A stretch of DNA of 64,000 bases from JBDWFY01 sp965275915 (GTDB lineage: Bacteria; Pseudomonadota; Alphaproteobacteria; Rhizobiales; Stappiaceae). The stretch lies in contig CBDHYI010000008.1 in assembly GCA_965275915.1 (NCBI GenBank), forward strand, positions 496,001 to 560,000. The letters are read 5' to 3'. A program made the position numbers and the translations under genes. The notes below the pieces were generated by a model. That model did not search any database. It was given only the letters and a program-made list of their open reading frames with translations, and was not told where the DNA came from. This document shows, piece by piece, positions 58,424 to 64,000 of this stretch; position 1 is the stretch's first letter, and each line of letters opens with the position of its first letter.

Positions 58424-58450
58424 GGCATATCTCCTCCCAAAGATGCCCCC

Positions 58451-58717
58451 AGGGTGTGGCCTCACAAAGTGGCTTGAAATGGCGGACCGAACGGCAAAAA
58501 GCTGGCAGGAAGGGGGTGAAAAGCGTGCCTTGATACCCGGTTGAGCAGCCTGACGCAGCAGATTGAAGCCGTTTGTCCGTCCTTTCGGATAGGGCCGATT
58601 GGTTCGGCTACAGCGTTGCAAGCTCTTGAAAACCGGACGGTTTCCTGCGAACTTTCGCGCCCTGTGTCCGAACAAATCGGCTCATGCCATTTTAGGCCAG
58701 TTTATGAGTCTACACCC
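58451..58717. mobile_element. MITE-like element B upstream of the response regulator
   Basis: Left end AGGGTGTGGCCTCACAAA and right end TTTATGAGTCTACACCCT match inversely at 14 of 18 positions. The interior shares CGGCAAAAAGCTGG... with element C and A, contains the reverse complement of an element A block (GGTTGAGCAGCCTGACGCAG, from about 58541), and includes the 25-bp repeat of 16471. It has no gene. The left edge is 27 bases from the regulator start codon, so it separates the gene from its old promoter. Confidence 0.78.
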
Positions 58718-58728
58718 TAAGCTAGCAA

Positions 58729-58778
58729 GCCAATTCCGAAATTGGCAAGTCGTCTCATCGTGATCCGTCAAGATCACG
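58729..58778. promoter_or_regulatory. Two short dyads, possible former operator of the response regulator
   Basis: GCCAATT-CCGA-AATTGGC (58729-58746) and CGTGATC-CGTCAA-GATCACG (58759-58778) are perfect 7-bp-arm inverted repeats just beyond element B. The first could also be a terminator hairpin without a U tract. The rest of 58779-58938 up to the BatD stop shows nothing recognisable. Confidence 0.45.
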
Positions 58779-58938
58779 CATCCGATTAAAGACCGCAATA
58801 GAATGACGTGGTCGGCACGGTTGTCGGATCTGTCCCAGCCGTCAGCAACGATAAAGGATGGCATGAAAGGCGCTGATCGTAAATTGCAAAAAAGGATGAG
58901 AAATGTTCCTAATCATCTGATCTCCGGAATGGCGGCGG

Positions 58939-60120
58939 TTAGAACGACATGACAAATTTGCGATAAAAGCCTTTGAAATCAAAAGTTTTTTGTTGGGCGG
59001 AGTAGATTTGCCGGTCCAGAAACTCCAACAATTGCGTGCGGTCCGGATCAGGCTTTGCCCCGGCATTCAGGACGTGGGCCGCCCGGCGCATGGCGAGAAG
59101 ATCGGACGAGACGGCTGCGCGTTTCAACGCCCTTTTTTGCCGATACCGTCGCAGGCGATCGATAAATAGATCCAGCGTCACTGTCCTGCTGCGTCCAAAC
59201 AACAATCCGGTTCCGCCGATTGCTGCAGCCATGAGGAACAAGATCAATAGGCGTGGGTGCAGTTCTGCCGGCGGTGAGGCCGCCGGCCCGGAAACGGCCT
59301 GCTGCTCCGCCCTGGCATAGGCCACCCGCTGCGGCGAGATGGTGACCAGTCTCAACTCGCGGCTCACCGTGTCGAAGTAGGAAAATTCCACGGGCTCCAG
59401 GATGGTGGAGGTTCCGTTTCCGGGCTTGATGGTCCAGCGCCAGAAAGAGCGCGAAACGGGGCCCTGAGGGGACAGTTCCACCAGGCGTTTTTCAGGGTGG
59501 GGGAAGATGTGGGCCGACGGCGATCTGAGATCCGGCATCGGCGGAATCATATCCGGACCGATGCCGATTGCGGTCACTGTGATGATGCGCAAGACGCCGG
59601 CACCCTGAACGAGTTGATCCGGCGCATTTGACCAACGGTCGGAGACGGTGAGGCCGCGCACCGGAAACCACCAGTCCGCCGTTTGGGGAGCCTGCAGCAC
59701 CTCCAGTTCGATCGGCTCAGATCTTACATCGTGTTCGAACCAGTTGTTGTTTTCATCAAGCAACGTCAGGCGATGGATAAACGGTCCGACTTTCAGCCGC
59801 CCGGTTTTTTCAGGAAACAGAGCCATTCGTCGGCTGAAGTTTTTGACCTTCACACCGTTCACCGTGCTTTCGTACCAGTGGTCGGAGCCCAACTGCATCC
59901 AGTTGATGCCGCTGAAATCCGGCTGTTTCAGGTTTTCACGCGTGATATGGCGGCGGTAAACGCCGTGTATGGTCAGAAGCACCATCTCGTGCTGGTACGG
60001 GGAGGTGTTGAGATTTTCCAACGTGACGGTCAATATCAGATCCGATGGATCGACAGCCCTTGTCTGGGCTGCGGCGGGTCCGAAAGACAGGAACAGAAAG
60101 AGCAACAGCAGCACTCTCAT
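58939..60120 (-). CDS. BatD-like periplasmic membrane protein
   Basis: 393 residues with a signal peptide (VLLLLFLFLSFGPAAAQ), tandem beta-sandwich domains (DLILTVTLENLNTSPYQHEM, GRLKVGPFIHRLTLLDENN, SFWRWTIKPGNGTSTILEPV), one membrane helix (LLILFLMAAAIGGTGLLFG, about 295-313) and a basic cytoplasmic tail. This is the BatD arrangement. It is the last gene of the MoxR-like operon and overlaps the TPR gene by 4 bases (ATGA). In the mxa operon of methylotrophs the equivalent place is held by MxaA/MxaL-type genes. The family call is firm; the function here (dehydrogenase maturation) is inferred. Confidence 0.8.
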   Translation of the reverse strand: MRVLLLLFLFLSFGPAAAQTRAVDPSDLILTVTLENLNTSPYQHEMVLLTIHGVYRRHITRENLKQPDFSGINWMQLGSDHWYESTVNGVKVKNFSRRMALFPEKTGRLKVGPFIHRLTLLDENNNWFEHDVRSEPIELEVLQAPQTADWWFPVRGLTVSDRWSNAPDQLVQGAGVLRIITVTAIGIGPDMIPPMPDLRSPSAHIFPHPEKRLVELSPQGPVSRSFWRWTIKPGNGTSTILEPVEFSYFDTVSRELRLVTISPQRVAYARAEQQAVSGPAASPPAELHPRLLILFLMAAAIGGTGLLFGRSRTVTLDLFIDRLRRYRQKRALKRAAVSSDLLAMRRAAHVLNAGAKPDPDRTQLLEFLDRQIYSAQQKTFDFKGFYRKFVMSF

Positions 60121-60812
60121 CGGGGATCGTCCGCCTCCTTTTGTCCGATGCCGGCTTTGGCCCGTCTTTTGTGCTCATGGGCAATGCGGGCGGCAAGAAA
60201 CGCACCGGGCACATCTTCAAGCGTGGCGAGCCAGCGAGGACTCGCGATCACGAACTTGTCGTCAAAGATCTTCCGAACGCCAAGCCGGTCCCGGCTTTCG
60301 AGTTCCGGCAATCCCACCAGTGGCGACGTGTTGGTGGTCACATCCCCGGTTCCTGCAGCCCGTGCGCTGCCTTGCGCGGTCTCTGCCGCCACCGGATCAT
60401 TTCTTTTATCCCGTCGTGTCGTTTCAAAGGGTGAGAACGGTTCGATTTGCGTTCCGGCATAAAACGCCGAAACGAGGTCGAAATTCGATCGGGCCTCCGT
60501 GTCCGCCGGATTATGGTTCATGGCGAGATCGTATGCTTCAAGCGCCGCCGCATATTTCTCCGCGTGTACCAGTGCGTTTCCCCAGTTGAAGGTCTCCTCC
60601 GGCCCTGCCTGCCGATACAGGTTTGCCGCCATTGTGTAGTTTCCTGAGCGAAACTCCGCAGTTGCGCGCCAGGCGGGATCGTCGAACAGGGACGCAGCCA
60701 CCTGAGGCAGCCCGAGCGCCAGCGCGAGCCGTCCAAACGGGGCGAACCCGCCCAGAATGAATGCAGTCAGGAAAAAAATGACCGAGGCTGACAGGAGGGC
60801 GATACGAATCAT
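60117..60812 (-). CDS. TPR membrane protein (MxaK/BatC-like)
   Basis: 231 residues from ATG 60812 (MIRIALLSASVIFF), with one N-terminal membrane helix (LLSASVIFFLTAFILGGFAP). A TPR pair is seen at about 50-115: FRSGNYTMAANLYRQAGPEE, TFNWGNALVHAEKYAAALEA and YDLAMNHNPADTEARSN. The C-terminal half is charged. It sits between the second vWA protein and BatD with 4-bp overlaps on both sides, the BatC position. Confidence 0.82.
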   Translation of the reverse strand: MIRIALLSASVIFFLTAFILGGFAPFGRLALALGLPQVAASLFDDPAWRATAEFRSGNYTMAANLYRQAGPEETFNWGNALVHAEKYAAALEAYDLAMNHNPADTEARSNFDLVSAFYAGTQIEPFSPFETTRRDKRNDPVAAETAQGSARAAGTGDVTTNTSPLVGLPELESRDRLGVRKIFDDKFVIASPRWLATLEDVPGAFLAARIAHEHKRRAKAGIGQKEADDPR

Positions 60813-61729
60813 AGATGCCCCCTTCTGAACAGGCCCAGCACGGGGAGGAGAGCCAGAAAAAGCAGGTACCTGCCGTAATCGGAAAAAAACAGCAGCCGGT
60901 AGTCCTGGCGCGCGATCCTTTCCCACGTGTTTTGGCCGATATCCGCGGCCAGCGCGTTACCGTCTCTTAAACCGTACAATTGGCCGTTTCCAATCGAAAC
61001 GAGCGATTGCAGTTGCGCTTCGGTTTCCGGTTCAGAGTTGTTCGAGGGAACATGGACGGCTGAGAGACGGTCCCCGTTATCGGAAATTGCCTTGGCTGCG
61101 ACCAGCGCATCGGGGCCAAGGCCGCCGCCATCGGAAATCAGGATGGCATCTCCGGCCACAATATCGGCCTCATCAAGCATCTGCGCTGCGAGTTCGAGCG
61201 CCAGAGCAGGGCGGCTGCCTTTGTCGGGCACCGTGTCTTTATCAAGCAGCGCCATTGTTAAACCGATCTGTCGCGTGTCGGTTGTCAGTGCGGATGCAAC
61301 ATAGGCATCACCCGCATAGACGATCAGCGCTGCGGGTTTTGAGCCCAACGCCGAGACGCCGATCCTGCCGATGGTGACAATCTGCTGCCACAAGGAATCC
61401 TCCACAACGGAGGGGGAGACATCCATGACGAACACGACGCCATCGAGATTTCTGAATGCCTGGGCGTCTCTTTTTTCGATCGCCGGCCCTGTGAGGGCAA
61501 GGGCAATCAGTCCTGCCGCCCAGAAGGGCAGGTAGCGGCGGGCTCCGGAAAATGGTGTTTCCACCCGGCCCAGAGCACGCATTGCCCGCATCAGCGCCGG
61601 ATCGATCACCTTTTCCCAGTTGCCGATGCCTGACTGGTTTCGGCCAAAAAACACGGCGAGCATGATTATGACCGGCACCGCCAGGAGCCAGAACGGGCGC
61701 AGCAGTGTGACTGTGTCAAGGTCCATCAT
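60809..61729 (-). CDS. vWA-domain membrane protein (MxaL/BatB-like)
   Basis: 306 residues from ATG 61729, in ATGA overlap with the preceding gene. Two membrane helices lie near the N-terminus (LLRPFWLLAVPVIIMLAVFF and YLPFWAAGLIALALTGPAI). A von Willebrand A domain follows with MIDAS VFVMDVSPSV (D-x-S-x-S), ALIVYAGDAYVASALTTDTR and ILISDGGGLGPDAL. A C-terminal membrane helix (YLLFLALLPVLGLF) ends it. It is the second of two vWA proteins. Confidence 0.88.
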   Translation of the reverse strand: MMDLDTVTLLRPFWLLAVPVIIMLAVFFGRNQSGIGNWEKVIDPALMRAMRALGRVETPFSGARRYLPFWAAGLIALALTGPAIEKRDAQAFRNLDGVVFVMDVSPSVVEDSLWQQIVTIGRIGVSALGSKPAALIVYAGDAYVASALTTDTRQIGLTMALLDKDTVPDKGSRPALALELAAQMLDEADIVAGDAILISDGGGLGPDALVAAKAISDNGDRLSAVHVPSNNSEPETEAQLQSLVSIGNGQLYGLRDGNALAADIGQNTWERIARQDYRLLFFSDYGRYLLFLALLPVLGLFRRGHL

Positions 61730-62688
61730 GACGGTTCCCGCCAGCCGACGAGAAGACAGCCCATACCGGCCAGCAGCGCAGGATATATCCACAGCTGTCG
61801 ATAAATTTCCGCCGCAACGCCCGCGCTGACCTTGGCTTCAAGCCGGTCCAGAGCTTCAGTGACTTCCTTGAGATCCTCAGTGGTTCGAACGCGAAACATC
61901 CGGCCGCCGCTGAGATCCGACATGGTCTGAAGCGTTGCGGCATCCACGACGCCACGCTCGTTCGGAGCATCTGCGAGCGCCTTCGGGCCCATGGCGATCG
62001 TGTGAACGCGAATGCCCATGTCACTTGCCAATTTTGCCGCGCCGAGCGGCGTTGCGGCGCCCGCATTGTTGGAGCCGTCGGAAAGCAGAATAACGACTTT
62101 GCTTTTTGCCTTTGACTTTTCCAATCTTTTCAAGGCGATGCCGAGGGCATCGCTTATGTTCGTGGCCCGTCCGGAAATGCCGATGACGGCCTCTTCGATG
62201 GTTCGCGCAATGGCTTCGACATCAAATGTAAGAGGTGCGGCAAAATAGGCCTTCGATCCAAAGACAACGAGGCCGACCCTGTCGCCGCCACGCCGTCGCA
62301 CAAAGTCTGAGGCGACGGTTTTCACGGCCTGCAGTCGGCTGGTGGTTTCGTTGTTCAGCGAAAAATCCGTGCGGACCATTGAGCCGGAAAGGTCCAGCGC
62401 AAGAACCAGATCTCGACCGGAGGTCGGCAAAGCCGGCGTGGGCACCAACTGGCGCGGACCGGCAAGCGCCAAAATCAGGAAGAACCAGATCAAGCCGGGA
62501 ATAAGAAACCTGCTTCCGATATTGTGCACATGCCGGCTGCCTGGTCCGGACTGGGCGGCCATCCATTTTCCGACCGCTTCGGGGACGAGCAGGGTGGTAC
62601 GGCCATCGTCGACGGCCGATGTCAGCCAGAAGACAATCAGGGGGAGTGGAAGAGCCAGGAAAATCCAGGGATCGGCAAAGTCAATCAT
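61726..62688 (-). CDS. vWA-domain membrane protein (MxaC/BatA-like)
   Basis: 320 residues from ATG 62688 (MIDFADPWIFLALPLPLIVF), an N-terminal membrane helix typical of BatA. The MIDAS is LVLALDLSGSM (D-x-S-x-S), followed by RVGLVVFGSKAYFAAPLTFD, the conserved Thr region RATNISDALGIALKRL and VVILLSDGSNNAGA. A C-terminal helix (LWIYPALLAGMGCLLVGW) ends it. It starts inside the last codons of the gene before it (8-base overlap) and overlaps the next vWA gene by 4. Confidence 0.9.
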   Translation of the reverse strand: MIDFADPWIFLALPLPLIVFWLTSAVDDGRTTLLVPEAVGKWMAAQSGPGSRHVHNIGSRFLIPGLIWFFLILALAGPRQLVPTPALPTSGRDLVLALDLSGSMVRTDFSLNNETTSRLQAVKTVASDFVRRRGGDRVGLVVFGSKAYFAAPLTFDVEAIARTIEEAVIGISGRATNISDALGIALKRLEKSKAKSKVVILLSDGSNNAGAATPLGAAKLASDMGIRVHTIAMGPKALADAPNERGVVDAATLQTMSDLSGGRMFRVRTTEDLKEVTEALDRLEAKVSAGVAAEIYRQLWIYPALLAGMGCLLVGWREPS

Positions 62689-63058
62689 GCGTCTCCCTTT
62701 GTAATTCGGTTTCAAGCAGATGCGGATCGGGCAAACCGCCGCGCGTGTAGATCCGCCCCTTGAGATCTGCCAGGAGCGCCGGATTGCTCTCTTTCAAAAG
62801 ATGAAGGAGCGCGACGATCCGATCATCGGGCGGCAGGTTGCGTGCCTGTTCGATCCTGTCGTTGAGCGTGGGCGAAGGTTTTTTTGAGACCCGTTTGGTT
62901 ACAAACGGCAGGAGGGCGCTCAAACAGATTGCGATCAGGAGGCCAAGACCGATCGCGGCCGCGCTGTCAGCGAGGAGACCGCCCGGTGCGTCCGAGGGCA
63001 GCCGGATGCTGTTTAATCCGGACAGAAGGTCATCTGCTGTCAGTCTGCGGTCCGCCAT
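62681..63058 (-). CDS. Small membrane protein of the Bat/mxa operon (DUF4381 position)
   Basis: 125 residues with one membrane helix (SAAAIGLGLLIAICLSALLP, about 32-51), then a cytoplasmic helical part (LNDRIEQARNLPPDDRIVAL, LHLLKESNPALLADLKGRIY). It occupies the place of DUF4381 genes between DUF58 and vWA genes. Direct similarity to DUF4381 is not certain by eye. It starts one base after the DUF58 stop. Confidence 0.72.
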   Translation of the reverse strand: MADRRLTADDLLSGLNSIRLPSDAPGGLLADSAAAIGLGLLIAICLSALLPFVTKRVSKKPSPTLNDRIEQARNLPPDDRIVALLHLLKESNPALLADLKGRIYTRGGLPDPHLLETELQRETHD

Positions 63059-63059
63059 T

Positions 63060-63980
63060 TCAAATGCCTAATTGCCGCACCAAATCAGAGAGCGGTGCGC
63101 CCGCATCAATCGGGGTTTGGGCAACTCCATCGCTTTCGTCTACCGGCGATCGGTTTCCCGTACTATTCGGTGCCGGTCCGGACGCATCTTTCATTTTGGC
63201 GGAAAGTCCGACACGTAATCGTTTTCCGTCCGGAAGTTTGATCGGGTACCGGCCCGGCGGAAGATCTTTGAAACTATGGTCCCGCACAATCAAAAAGTGC
63301 GGATATCTCCTTTGAGCGAGTTCCGCCACCACATCGCGAAAACTATCGCCCGGATGGTCTAAATCCGTAGCGATGATGATATCGCTGCCTTTGGAGGTAA
63401 TTCGTTTCAGGCCCCCAAGTGCAGTCTCAAGAGATCGTGTCTTCAGGCCGCCCGCTGCATGATGAAGCGCCAGTTGATGCGCTTTGACCAGACCGCCAAT
63501 AACGGTCAACATGCCGCGGGCCCGTCCGCGGGGCGGGATGGCGATGGCGTCTCGTCCCGTTATTGCAAGCAGGCCGACCCGTCCTCCCGCTTCTACGGAC
63601 TGCCAGCCGAGAATCGTCAGGGCCTGGGCCGCGACGACCGAGTGAAAGGCACGGCGCATGCCCCACAGCATCGCGGGACGAAAATCGGCGACCAGGTGGG
63701 TTATCCTGTCCCGTTCCTCGTGGAATGTTTTTGTGTGGATTTGCCCGGTCCGTGCAGTCGCACCCCGGTCGATATGGCGGAGATCGTCTCCTGCAACATA
63801 GGCCCGGCTGTCCGCGACATCCTGGCCGCTGCCCCGTTGCCGGATCCTGAAACCACCCGGCAGGGAGACGAAGGTGTTTCCCTTTTGACGCTGTTGTAAA
63901 ATCTGAGCCCGCAGGCCGATCAGTGTTTCCGTATCAAGCCTGACACCGTCCCCCTCAAACTCAGCCGGTCGATCGTTCAT
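63060..63980 (-). CDS. DUF58 protein (MxaS-like)
   Basis: 306 residues of the DUF58 family: GGFRIRQRGSGQDVADSRAY, VAGDDLRHIDRGATARTGQI and HTKTFHEERDRITHLVADFR are the conserved blocks, followed by a degenerate vWA-like half (SDIIIATDLDHPGDSFRDVV). In methylotrophs the equivalent MxaS follows MxaR (a MoxR ATPase) and is needed for methanol dehydrogenase assembly. Here an upstream frame ends in ATGA overlap with this start, consistent with a MoxR gene beyond the window. Confidence 0.9.
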   Translation of the reverse strand: MNDRPAEFEGDGVRLDTETLIGLRAQILQQRQKGNTFVSLPGGFRIRQRGSGQDVADSRAYVAGDDLRHIDRGATARTGQIHTKTFHEERDRITHLVADFRPAMLWGMRRAFHSVVAAQALTILGWQSVEAGGRVGLLAITGRDAIAIPPRGRARGMLTVIGGLVKAHQLALHHAAGGLKTRSLETALGGLKRITSKGSDIIIATDLDHPGDSFRDVVAELAQRRYPHFLIVRDHSFKDLPPGRYPIKLPDGKRLRVGLSAKMKDASGPAPNSTGNRSPVDESDGVAQTPIDAGAPLSDLVRQLGI

Positions 63981-64000
63981 AAGGGTTCCGTTTTCTCGAG
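63977..64000 (-). CDS. 3' end of an upstream gene, probably a MoxR-type ATPase
   Basis: The last eight codons read LEKTEPL-stop, with the stop overlapping the DUF58 start (ATGA). Only the tail is in the window; the MoxR identity rests on the conserved MoxR-DUF58 gene order. Confidence 0.4.
   Translation of the reverse strand, partial: LEKTEPL

Noticed and set aside
1..64000. tRNA, rRNA, tmRNA or CRISPR array
   Set aside because: Reading through both strands gave no cloverleaf-like tRNA ends, rRNA blocks or spaced direct repeats; a covariance-model scan could not be run.

Overview
The window reads as chromosomal DNA of an alphaproteobacterium, most likely of the order Hyphomicrobiales (Rhizobiales) and perhaps marine. 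The taxonomic cues are a PodJ-type polarity protein, class I lysyl-tRNA synthetase, a SAM-II riboswitch before metZ, the long alphaproteobacterial dCTP deaminase, and dispersed palindromic repeats of the rhizobial kind (GAGCAATTC...GAAATGCTC). The single-domain voltage-gated Na+ channel and the DmdC-like acyl-CoA dehydrogenase suggest a saline habitat. This is inference from gene content; no search was run. No rRNA, tRNA or CRISPR array was seen.

Bases 1-29.6 kb are mostly ordinary chromosome with insertions. A partial glutaryl-CoA-type dehydrogenase diverges from a fused aryl-CoA monooxygenase/OYE reductase across a 36-bp palindrome. Then come a Na+ channel, dcd-yigZ, SAM-II/metZ, a CDP-alcohol phosphatidyltransferase, apaG, trkH, terB-like, lysK, chaA, an SNase-like protein, DUF952-pyrD, a GNAT protein and a glutamine-synthetase-like enzyme. 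An ArsR/SRPBCC pair, a small P-loop kinase, a MATE exporter, an HDAC-family amidohydrolase and DUF6460 follow. A fatty-acid beta-oxidation operon (fadE-thiolase-fadJ) sits below a LiuR-like MerR regulator; both carry the same operator. Small elements with AGGGTATGG-type ends lie at 8.2, 20.45 and 58.45 kb, with a related single end at 18.4 kb.

Bases 30-37.3 kb carry podJ, a TSUP exporter, a TIGR02186-type protein and a pentapeptide-repeat protein. Bases 37.4-54.2 kb hold a nearly complete lanthanide-type methanol oxidation locus: pqqABCDE, xoxF with xoxG and xoxJ, and the PQQ-associated beta-propeller, CxxxCW and ABC-binding-protein families. The locus also has the SoxYZ-like carrier and zinc metallohydrolase 2 of the 'quinoprotein relay', several uncharacterised exported proteins, a truncated MxaD relic, and flhA-fghA for glutathione-dependent formaldehyde oxidation. 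The expected route is methanol to formaldehyde in the periplasm by XoxF-PQQ-Ln, electrons to XoxG, then formaldehyde to formate through S-hydroxymethylglutathione and S-formylglutathione. No mxaFI is present in the window.

Bases 54.3-58.4 kb encode a hybrid histidine kinase of NahK/ErcS' type, a FIST-domain protein of NosP type and a LuxR-type response regulator. In Pseudomonas aeruginosa the related NosP/NahK pair senses nitric oxide and lies near PQQ ethanol-oxidation regulators. Here the trio sits next to xoxF, and a mobile element has landed 27 bp before the response-regulator start. From 58.9 kb to the right edge runs a MoxR/Bat-like operon (DUF58, small membrane protein, two vWA proteins, TPR, BatD), comparable to the mxaRSACKL genes that mature methanol dehydrogenase.
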